A model generated the notes under the pieces. It did not search any database, was not told where the DNA came from, and saw only the letters and a program-made list of their open reading frames with translations. A DNA stretch of 64,000 nt from Bathymodiolus brooksi (lineage: Eukaryota > Mollusca > Bivalvia > Mytilida > Modiolidae): positions 22,568,640 to 22,632,639 of the forward strand of contig OY804590.1 of assembly GCA_963680875.1 (NCBI GenBank), in the 5' to 3' direction. This document shows positions 13,240 to 24,800 of the stretch, piece after piece. Numbering within the stretch: the stretch's first letter is position 1; the number at the start of each line of letters is the position of its first letter. The position numbers were made by a program, and so were the translations under genes.

Positions 13240-13965
13240 TTTTGGAAGAGGACCACTCAAGAATCATTTCAGCAAAGTTTGGTTGAGATTGGCTCAGTAG
13301 TTTCAGAGGAGAAGATTTTTTTAAATTTCATCCCCCCTTTTTTCTAATTTGCATAATCGGTCAAAATCGGTAAAAGTTCAAAGTTCATAAAAAATCCTGT
13401 AATATATGTTAAAAAGCTCATCATTATGCTTATACAGTTCAAATTTGGGCACTTTCTGGCTTAAAATAGAGCAGATTTGGCCATTTGAAGAAATTTCTAT
13501 TTTTAGTAATGGTGGCCATCTTGGATACAGGACGGTGCTGACGGACACAACTTTTAAAGGGGACCACCTAAGGATCATTTCAGCAAAGTTTGGTTGAGAT
13601 TGGCTCAGTAGTTTCAGAGGAGAAGATTTTTTTTAAATTTCATCCCCCCTTTTTTCTAATTTGCATAATCGGTCAAAATCGATAAAAGTTCAATGTTCAT
13701 AAAAAATCCTGTAATATATGTTAAAAAGCTCATCATTATGCTTATACAGTTCAAATTTGGGCACTTTCTGGCTTAAAATAGAGCAGTTTTGGCCATTTGA
13801 AGAAATTTCTATTTTTAGTAATGGCGGCCATCTTGGATACAGGACGGTGCTGACGGACACAATTTTGAAAGGGGACCACCTAAGGATCATTTCAGCAAAG
13901 TTTGGTTGAGATTGGCTCAGTAGTTTCAGAGAAGATTTTTTTTAAATTTCATCCCCCCTTTTTTC
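13240..13965 (+). repeat. 312-bp direct repeats inside element 2
   Basis: Two nearly identical copies and part of a third at 312-bp spacing, each carrying ggatcatttcagcaaagttt, then gaagatttttt, then catcccccc, then atttgcataatcggtcaaaa and gtaatggcggccatcttgg. Small frames on both strands are conserved only because the DNA is. Confidence 0.85.
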
Positions 13966-13984
13966 TAATTTGCATAATCGGTCA

Positions 13985-14530
13985 AAATGGGTAATGGAAT
14001 TTACTTCAAAATTGCAGGGTAGGTAGATCTTGACATGCTGCACATTTTTGCAATAAACTTAACATCTATCTCTAAATAGTTTCTGAAATATAAGACGAAA
14101 AGTATTAAAATGAAAAAAAAAAATGATGAAAAAAGGGCAATAACTCCAAGATGGGTAATCAAATTTACTTCAAAATTGCAGGGTAGGTAGATCTTGACAT
14201 GCTGAACATGTTTGCAGTTTCAACTTACCATCTGTCTCTTATAGTTTTTGAAATAAAGGACGAAAAGTATTAAAATTTTGAAAATTTGATGAAAAAAGGG
14301 AAATAACTCCAAAATGAGTAATGGGATTTACTTCAAAATTGCAGGGTAGGTAGATCTTGATATGCCGCACATTTTTGCAATTTAAAGTTAACCTTTATCT
14401 CTTATAGTTTTTGAAATATAAGACGAAAAGTATTAAAATTTTACAAATTTGATGAAAAAAGGGCAATAACTCCAAGATGGGTAATCAGATTTACTTCAAA
14501 ATTGCAGGGTATGTAGATCTTGATGTGCTG
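13985..14530 (+). repeat. About 163-bp tandem repeats inside element 2
   Basis: Three to four copies of a unit marked by ttacttcaaaattgcagggt, gtagatcttga, and atagtttttgaaatataag, at about 13990, 14155, 14325 and 14490. Two more diverged copies lie at about 12780-13020. The unit length matches half of the 332-bp satellite, but the sequence is different. Confidence 0.75.
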
Positions 14531-14830
14531 ATCATTTTTACCGCATGTCAGATTTTTGATATTATTAACGGTTTTTGAGTTATTACCAAAAACCTGCAAT
14601 TTTACCATATGTTCTATTTTTAGTAACAGCGGCCATGTTGGTTGGTGCATGGCATCACCGGACACAATTTTGAAACTAGACACCCTAGTAATGATTCAGA
14701 CCAAGTTTGGTTTCCATTGGTCTAGTACTTTCAGAGGAGAAGATTTTTGAAAAAGTTTACGACGTACGACGGACGACGGACGCCAAGTGATGGCAATAGC
14801 TCACCTGACCCTTTGGGTCAGGTGAGCTAA

Positions 14831-15759
14831 AAATCAGTGGATAATTATATCGCAAATAGAAAATTCACAAGTTTTTACATTAAAAAAAAATTCAGATTAA
14901 AATAAAAATGTCATTAATTTTTCAGATTTAAATTAATGTCATTTTCAATCAACTGTGCATGAAAGAGACCCTTTTACACACACTAAAGGGAAATAACTCC
15001 TATAAAAAGCTATAACAAGAACGTCGTGCTAAGAATACCCCCACTCGTTCATTTGTATGTCACACGGTAAACAGGAAGTAGATGTGCGGTAAACCTGGAA
15101 AGGGGAGACACGGTACAAGTCACCATGCCAAAGCCATATATCAAATATAAAATAATTTCTTCCAGTAGAAGCTGAGATAACTGTTACGAAAGTTTTCATT
15201 ACGGCAAACATGAAAAATTCTAAGTCGCACTGTAAACAGGAAGTAGATGTGCGGTAAACCTGGAAAGGGGAGACACGGTACAAGTCACCATGCCAAAGCC
15301 ATATATCTCACAATCAATAAATTAAGCAAAATAATCTTTACAGAACAACTGGCAATAGAGAAAAGTAACACATACAGATATTATCAATTAAATTTGAAGA
15401 AGAAAAATTTTTTAATATTTATTATCAAATTATATTCATATTTTGCCGTAACAATTTCCATTAAAAGAACTTGGTTCATTTAAATCTTTGAGTAAATTCA
15501 ACTGATATTTTAGATAAAAACATAAAGTAACAAATTTTGAAAATTACACATTGCTCATGCAAGAATTTATTATATTTTATTTATGGTATATTTTGCAACA
15601 ATAGCAGTTTGGTTAAAACTTGAGAGATTTTAAAATTAATTGATAACAATTATGAGTAATTTCATTTATAATGAGAATTGAATTCCACTTCTTCATTATC
15701 AAGACAAATCAATATAGGAAGACAGACAAAAAAAAACATAACATATCTACATTGTATAC
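14831..15759. other. AT-rich stretch with one direct duplication
   Basis: No exon recognised. The only structure is a 76-bp sequence at 15067-15142 repeated at 15232-15307 (starts gtaaacaggaagtagatg). The next 3' exon of the FBXO42-like gene was looked for here on the minus strand and not found. Confidence 0.6.
15067..15307 (+). repeat. 76-bp direct repeat, two copies 165 bp apart
   Basis: Copies at 15067-15142 and 15232-15307 are almost identical, covering gtgcggtaaacctggaaagg through catgccaaagccatat. An 84-codon minus frame spanning both copies shows the same peptide twice and is judged non-coding. Confidence 0.85.
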
Positions 15760-15816
15760 CTGATTAGGGCCACCACATCCTCCTATCACTAAAATATGTT
15801 GATCAGCTACAGTAAT
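15760..15816 (-). CDS. FBXO42: FBXO42 exon 6 (kelch), last one seen
   Basis: Acceptor ttcctgtag, donor gtatac; 57 bases, phase 0 at both ends. Reads [19 protein letters not shown]. Short but matches the conserved GGCGGPN of the family. Confidence 0.85.
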
Positions 15817-18800
15817 CTACAGGAAAAAAATTATAAAATTAATGCAACAAGCTTCCTAGCTAGTAGTCAGTTAACTATGGTGATCTACTGACCCTGCGTT
15901 TGTACTGTTCAAGTTTATGTTGTCATTGTTTCTATGAAAGAATGTGATCTATAAAGTTGAAGTGATTCTGGGCTGGTTTTTTTTATATTGTTTGTTTATG
16001 CCTTTTGGGCACTGTAAATCTGGGAATGGTTGGAATCAGATCATTAAAATTTGAGGATTGCTAGAAGTAGTGGTTTATGTTGTATATAATATCGTTATTT
16101 TGTTTATTTTCCTTTTGATGTTTAAAACCGATATATTTCATATCACGTAAGTGCATGAGATGATTCCAATTATCACTAATCGCTGTCAAGGACGCACATA
16201 GTATTATGTTGTTTTCTAATGACGCTATAATGACGTCACATTACCAAATTCTTGATAATTAAGTGATTAACGATATAAAATATTAATTGTGTTTAAAAAA
16301 ATGTCAGTATCTCAACAAAAATTATTTAATTATGAATACAAAATAGCGATAAAATAATTAAAGATGTTTTTTAAAACTCGAGGACGTTTCTCAGTCATCT
16401 CGTTTTAAAAAACATCGTTAATCACTTAATATTGTAGACCATTGCTGATAAACATTTTATTTCGTAAAGCTTAAAAATATTTAAGCACAGTCCTCCATCC
16501 TTCATGAATAAATTACTCTTGTCATGAGTCCTGCCTGGTGCCAGCTTGATACTTTATACACATATTTCAGTTATATCATGGTGGTCAGTTTTATTGATGG
16601 AGGAAACCAGAGTAACTAGAGAAATGAAAGAAGTCACAGAGAAACTTTTCTCAGATCAAGTTGTATCTAGTACACCTTGCCACAAGTGGGAATTGAATTC
16701 ACATAAACATTTAAACATCTTCTTCAAACCACATCAAAAATATGCAACAGAAACATACATACCTGTATATCTTTTACAGAAATTTTTGTAGGATAAAATT
16801 TGGATGAACATGTATACAATTTTAAAATACCGCCAACCGCATACAAAAAGCTCTTACTCAATTTATTTAAAAACATTTCCTATTTATAATATATAATATA
16901 CTAATATAATTTAATTTGAATATTTCAATCTGATTGGCTAAATCCGCCGGGAGGAAATTTTGGTTATACTCGATAACCTGGGTTGGTATTGTGACGTCAC
17001 CAACATGTTCATCCGCCAACGACAAATTCAAATTGTCACATGAAATAATCGTAATTAAAATCGAGGAATCATTAAATTTTGTTGTAAAAATTAAATTATA
17101 AGGAATATTAGAAATTGTTGAACTGGTTATACTTGCATATTAAGCTGGTTTGGGTCAGTTTACGCTTTTCATAAACGGCTTCGCGGTTTATTAAGCGTAA
17201 ACAGACCCAAACCAGGTAATAACCTGTTCAACAATTTCAAATATTCCTTAAATAATGGTCAATCTGCTCAAATTTGATTTTGGTTAAAACTCAGGATTGT
17301 GAAAATTAAATACCGCTAAAAACAATCCCACCAATTTGGAAGAAAATCATGAAATTTGGCTCTCGCGAAAAAACCACTTAAACTGTACACACTACCTCAT
17401 AAAGTATATATATTACCAAACCAATTATATGTTACTTCAATAAAAATCAATGGAAAATGTTGACCTTTAAACTGGTAACCCTGTAGATGAACTATTGATA
17501 ATATTTTGGCATACAAAATATGTTTAATGAAGTTAATTATATTAGGCCTCTATATTGAAATCAATGATAGAAAATGAGTGTGTCTAAAACCTAGAAAGCA
17601 AATTATACATATGCATTCATGGTACTATGAAGATGGTGGTTTTTTTCATAACAGGATTTTATCCTACCTGTGTTTGACCAAATCTAGGACTTGGTTTCTT
17701 TTCTCCCGTAACTATCCTCTTCCAAGTCAACTCAACAAAGTCAAACAACCACAGATCATTGGTACTGAAATTATAATATAAATAGAAGTCAAGATCAAAT
17801 GAAAGGGGTATTTATATTTGGTCTTCGTAAAAAATACTAAAGAGTCAAGATGAAGGAAATTTCATATCCGCTGTAAATGTTGAATTTATGATAAAAATGT
17901 GCCAGTACAACACACATTTTGTTATTTAGACATATTTAACATTATGTACACGTAATTGTACAATGAGTTTTTACAACTCATGTATATTTATCTAATTTGA
18001 TTGCGTAAAATATGCAGGTATGCAACTTATCTAGACCTCTGAATAAACCTACTTACAAGCTGATGGAGAATTATAAATTTTACATTTTTTAAAATGAGTT
18101 GGTGGTTTTTGGTCTACGAAGAGTGAGCAATATCAGTTTCAGCAATACCATGGCAAGAACAAATTACTATTTGTAGAAAGTATGATGTCGCACTAGACCA
18201 ATATGCAGAGTCAGATTTTAATAGTGGTAGCTCACTGAAACAATGTCCAAAGAAAGACATATATTGCTCCACTCAGAAACATTATCTTGACTTGGATCTA
18301 ACCAGTCTGTCTTTCCTCTTGTAAATTACTTACCCTGTACCAGGAATACTGGACCCTCCAAATATAACCATACTATCCTTCACTATAGAAGCAGAATGTC
18401 CTGCAGTAGGTGGTGGGTGGTCTCTAGATATACTAGTAACTAAATACCACCTGTTAGCCTCTGGTTTGTAGGTATGGAGCTCGTAGAAGAAACCAGCTGC
18501 CTGCAAACAACAAAAATAGTACATTCTACATGATGGCATAAGTTACAAATTGTATATTTTTAGAAAGTCAAAAAGTAAATAAAGTGAGTGATTGTTACTT
18601 AATGCTGAATGAGCAATTTCCAGGCATATCATGGCAAGAGTAAGTTACATTCGGTGACATGTGTAAATGAATAGGAAACAGTAAATATCAATTTTACAGT
18701 ATTTGGTTTTGAACCCACAATCTACCACACTAGAGGACAGCATGCTCACCACAACACTGAAGTGGTTTGTTCTACTTCAAATTTTATGTTATATTAATTT

Positions 18801-21800
18801 AAAATTTGATTTTGCCGTTTAATGTTCTTCTTTTGTAATTAGTACAATGTAAGCTGAAATACTTTTTTTTAATTTCTTATGAAATAAATGTACAAATCAT
18901 GAAATGCCTACAAATCATTTTTTTTTTACATTCGTATTCATCTGAAAAATTATGCAAATTATGGATAACTACACAACTATTTGACAATATCACTGCTTAT
19001 GTTTTCTTTAATATTACCTGTCACAAGCAGAATGTGTTCTTTGTGTTAGCTTGACATTATTCCGTTTGTTTTACATGATGTCTATCTAAACAGTAGTAAC
19101 CTCTAAATTTTCAATCATTGTGAATCCTAGCCTGCTATATATCAAGTGATGAGATTTTTATTCGGTTCATAAATGTGGACGTCCTTTTTTCATAAGTTAA
19201 CATTTAAGTTTTCTGTCCAATTCTAGCAAATGAAAATTGAAAGTAATTGAAGACTCAAATATAATATACCAAAAAAAACCTGGAAATTTATACTCTTACA
19301 ACACTCACTTGATGTAAGGGGTAGGGGGTTGGATGACTCCACCCACCAAACAACACTAGACTGTCTTTGTAAACAACCATACTAGCACATGCCTTTGGTG
19401 AAGGATATGTACCTAAAAATAAAATCATTCAAGCAATGCAGAACCAAATATATTTTGTATGTCACGATGTATTATGCATGTAAATTTGTACATTATAAGT
19501 CACACATACAGTTACATATCTTAGGGTTAACTTAGGGTGTTTAACGCCACTTTCAACAACATTTCAGTTATATCATGGCAGCCAGTTTTATTGGTGGAGG
19601 AAACCGGAGTTCTCTAAGAAAACCATTGCCCTGTCGCAAGTCACTGACAAATTTTATCACATAATGTTGTATCAAGTACACCTCGACACGAACAGGGTTT
19701 TAACTCACAACGTTACTGGTGAGATTCAAATTCACAACTTTAGTGGTGATAGGCACTGATTGCACATGTACAGGCAGTTGCAAATCCAACTACGGTACGA
19801 ACATGATCACGACTGCCCCCTTTTCATATTTTAGTGAGTGAGTGATAGCTGTTTAACGGCAAGTGAACAATTTTTCAGCTGTATCATGGCGAGAACATGT
19901 TACATTTCAATCAGTTTATAATGATATCTGCTTTTTTCTTGTACTTGACCAGCATGCCTTGTTGGATATTTAATACTTCAAGCTTATTGAAACATTAGTT
20001 CACGTGTATACATATAGCTTCACTCCAAACACATTATCCTGATTCTCAGCCAATGAGTCTGCTCTTATATTTACTCCTTAATGCTGCATGCTTATATTTT
20101 TTTAGTGGAGAGCCAGCAAATACCAATTTTATAGTTTTTGGTTTGACCTGACCAGGACTCAAACCCACAATCTATCTCACTTGAGGTGAGGAGCATGGTA
20201 ACCATTATACAACAAATGATGTGTCAATATTTGAATTACATTAAAAAATTAAATAATTCTAAGACTGCAAAAATTTGGAAATTCATTGTTTCAAACACTA
20301 TTTGTTATTCTAATGAACTTTCTGTGGATTATAGAATCTGATTTAACATAAAAATTCACAATTTACATGTTGTGCATGTCACTACTACAAGGACAGGGTT
20401 TTACATTTTCTTTGAACAAGCCATCATATTGAATTCTTAAATCTGACAATTTCAATAATACAATATAATGTTCAGAACATTAGAACATTGTTTACCTAAA
20501 GAACATTGTTTTAATGAGATTTTATTTACTTTTAAAGCAGAAAGGTAGTGAAAAAAAAATCTCATTTAGTTTCAGTTTTACTAGATGGAAGTGAACATGA
20601 CATCATGTACATTTGTATTGCATTTTAAGCTTTACCAATGTCAATCTTCGTTTTAATACTGTCAGAAATATCTGTTATGGATAGATACATAATGTACAAA
20701 ACTTCTTATTATATACAAACCCATAGCTAATGGTCTGATCCATTCTCTTCTAGCAAGATCAAACCTCCAAAGGTCATTAAAGGTTGTGTTAGTCGATGTA
20801 CAACCACCAAAAACATACAGAGATTTATCATAGTAACAGGCACAGTGTGAGTAACGTTCCGTAATTCTAATTCCTATCTCTGGCGCTATTCTCTTCCATT
20901 CTACTTTACTCTCATAGATAGAATTTAGAAAGGTATGTTTTAACTGTCTAATTACTCCTGAAATATAATAAGCACTATTAATCTTGTTAGGTCATGCATA
21001 TACAATAATTGTTTAGCTCAGCTGCTTCTTTACCCACAATTAAAAAGTGAGTAGGTACATGTATATTGGTACTTTGTAGGTAGGCAATTTATATTTTTTT
21101 CTTTCAGAGATTTCAGAAGACAGATTTTTGTAGGACAAAACATAAAACAGTTTAAAAAATACATTTGCACTTATCATGTTCATGTAAATTTTTAAATTAA
21201 AATTTTTTTTATTTGGATAGATCCTTTTTAAATCGGAAATAACAATCTAAACATATTTCATTACAGAAATTATTATGTGTACTGGTATGGTCATCTCATA
21301 ACATACACTATCAAAGGTGTATTCTTGAAAATTCTGACCCTTGTATATGTATGGCTTTGGTCTTGGGGCTAAAACCACAGGCACTTGTTTCTATCAAGGG
21401 GGGGGGGGGGGGGGGGGGGGCAAAGGAAGAGGGAGGAAGGGGTCCCCTATTGATAGAAACAAGTGCCTGTGGCTAAAACATGGATACATGTCAATAAATT
21501 CAAGCTATTGAATGCTACAATAGGTTTTGATGATTCTTTTTCATTGACACTTGGTTGTAGAGTGTACATGCTGGCTGTAAGCAATATGATTTATAATTTG
21601 ATTGTGGATAATACCAGTAATGTCTAATGGCATAATTTATTTCAATTTTAACAATCGACATTGGTCGTTTTTTTAATTATACGGAAATGATATATAACAC
21701 AGCCGTCAAATGTGAACTTGGAATGGTTTCACTCAGTATCAAATGTTATGGTTTAATGTACGGGTATTATTCACGGTTGAATCAGATTGATGAGCAGTTG

Positions 21801-24800
21801 GGTGGTCCTCGATCCTTGCTTAAACTGCATATGAAGTTGACAAACTATTAACTGTTAAAGAAAACTCCTGGACAAATAATGTTATTCATTATTCTAAAGC
21901 CATGAAAATATCTTCCCTTGAAATATCAAAGGAATTATATAAACAAAAACTAGGGGAGTTTTATAAATCCAAAATTAATTTCGAACTTTCTAAGATAAGA
22001 GAAGAATCCTCGGGGAAAATTCTTTTCTATAGTAAAATATACAAAAAGTTTGAACAACAAGAATATTTAAAATTTCATATTCAAAAAGAACTCTGAAAAC
22101 AATTAACAAAACTGAGAATAAGTGCTCATCCATTGGCAATTGAAACGGGAAGATATTCTAAGCCAAAAACTTCACAATGACATAATGAAAGATTTTGTAA
22201 GGATCAAGTTGAGGACGAATCTCACTTCTTATTAAAATGTCCAAAATACAATATACTAAGACAAAAATATGGAATCGATAACGAAAACAATGAGGATTCC
22301 TTATCTTTCATAATAAATTGGCACTGGCTACGATTACCCGGATTTACCTGGATTGGGTAATAATAACGAAAAATTAGGATTACCTGAAAGACTAAGTACC
22401 GGAATACAATTCTGGTTCAGGAACCTATTTCACAGAAAAAAATCAGGTAATCGTAATTTTATTTGTTAGAATTACTTGGTCTTATTATTACCCGGAATAG
22501 TTGTATGTAAATAAAATATTAAATCTTATTTATTGTTGTTGTTGATTTATTTTTATAGGTACCAATTCTATTATAAACTTTCATTCTGAATTTAATTTGT
22601 CTATATTTGTTTGTGTAAAAATATGGCCAAAGGCTCTGAAAAGAGTTCACCGTGTATGTTATCAAGACATGTAGTTCATTTGGGAATCTTAAAATGGACG
22701 CGAATGAGGGAGTCCAGTCCTTCAATTTTGAAGTTGGACAAAAGTTTAAGTCATTTAAGGAATTTGAGAGCCAACTTAAACATTACCACGATGCACAATT
22801 TATACAAATGTACAGGAGTAGTTGCAAAATTGAGTCAATGAAGACAAAGCAAACAATTACAAACAATGATCTGGTTGTAGACTTGCCAACAAAGATTTTA
22901 GATGGAAACATTAACTTAAACAGAATTAAAAAAAAATTCACGATTGATGGATGGAAATGTCTAAAAAAACAAAATTAGTAAAACAAAAGAAACAGCCGAA
23001 TGGAACTGTTCAGTCTGTAAAATTGATGTTCATCTTTATGCATCCATAGTTTGCGGCGATGGATGTTTAGAGTGGAACCATCTTAAATGTGTTGGTCTCA
23101 AAGCGCCACCAAAATCCACGTACTGGCTATGCCATGTACTGGCTATGCAGACAGTGCTATAACAAAGGAAAGTATCTTATGTAATTCCATCTTTGTAAAT
23201 ATATTTACGAAGTATATTTCATATCTTTTTGATGTATTGATTTAAAATGTATTATCAATTACAAATTGATATATAATAATAATAATTCTTTCAATTCTTT
23301 ATGTCCAATAATGAAATCCCTAGAACTTCCGGGTAATAATAAGACCAGGTAACTCTAACAAATAAAATTACGATTACCCGATATTTTTCCGTGAAATAGG
23401 TTCCTGAACCGGAATTGTATTCCGGCACTTAAGTCTCTCATTTCTCGTTATTATTACCTAATCCAGGTAATCGTAGCCAGTGCCTAATAAATTTACCCAA
23501 TCCATCATCTTCAAGAAATTTAAAAACAATTTGTTTATTCCTAATGGTAGTCCGAGATTCCTCTGCCGTCTAACGGCTTTTATGGATTTGCTGTAGCCGT
23601 GGGACGTCAGAGCGCTATATATACGGAAAACAGCTGATTTGCCTCTCCAGCTCTGGGTCGGCACATTTCCACGTTTCGTGGCCATCGGATTTTATTTTCT
23701 ATCAGAAACCCTTATATAAATCGCTTCACCAATCAATTTTCTATTCATTCATAACCATCTTACCCTCAGAAAGTGGTGTTACACTCCATTACAGCACGAT
23801 TTTGCCTTAGATACTATTATTCCGCCATTTGACTTCCATTTTCGAATCTACAAACGTGATCTCGCGATACTAACTGAATGATAACAGTAACGCATTGCAT
23901 GATGGGAGCTACTTAATTCAGCGCGCCAAATTATTTGAGCATCATTTGCATACGTAAACAACATTCAAATCACATGGAAGACCATACATTTAAGCGTATT
24001 CTGCAGGACAAACAGTCCATCTACATATCAAAGCAGAGCAGAAGGAAATAATACAGAATGTGTTGGAAAGAAAAGATTCAATGGCAGAGTATTACCAACG
24101 GGCTTCGGAAAGAGCATGTTACGTCCCCCCTTTTTGGACAAGGTACTACATCATTTTTTTCTTTCTTATGGTTATCTGTAATTCACTATTGCTGTTAAAA
24201 TCATTACCAATCAATATAATCAACTGTATTAAATTTTATGTTAATTGTTCTGCCTTAACAGGCATGTATGATTGGCAATAAAAATATTTGTTTGTTTGTT
24301 TATATGCAAATCATCTCCCATGATACATTGCGGTATTCGTGGGTTTCTCGTAGTCACGGGACAAATGTTTGAAAAATGGAAGACAAATGGCGGAATCATA
24401 GGATCTAAGGCAAAATCGTGCTGTAATGGAGTGTAGCACCACTTTCTAAGGGCAAGATGGTTATGAATGAATAGAAAAATGAGTGGTGAAGCGATTTATA
24501 TAAGGGTTTTTGATAGAAAATAAAATCTGATTGCCACGAAACGTGGAAATGTGCTGACCCAGAGTTGGAGAAGCAAATCCGCTGTTTTCCGTATGCATAG
24601 CGCTCTGACGTCCCACGGCTACAGCAAATCCATTAAAGCCGTTAGACGGCAGAGGAATCTTGGACTATCCTAATAATGGAAGCTTTTGAAGAGTGGGACC
24701 ACCCGGCTGCTCTTAATGTTCCATGAACCTGTTTTATATCACAAACTCTATATTAAGAATGTATTTTATTTATTTCAACATGTTTTGTATTGGATCACAC

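Larger units (their letters stand above)
12363..14830 (+). mobile_element. Hairpin-ended non-autonomous element 2
   Basis: Begins with a hairpin (arms aggctcc and ggagcct, 12372-12387) plus gctcacctgg. It ends with acgacggacg runs, ccaagtgatggcaatagc and a hairpin with arms tcacctgaccc and gggtcaggtga followed by gctaa. Inside are single and tandem monomers related to the 332-bp satellite (gtttcagaggagaag, ggcggccatcttgg), two kinds of tandem repeat, and short AT-rich filler. No protein-coding capacity is seen. The right flank is unique sequence; the left flank is minisatellite. Confidence 0.72.

Noticed and set aside
15029..15283. 84-codon minus frame as an FBXO42 exon
   Set aside because: It is a duplicated 76-bp segment read twice; no kelch features.
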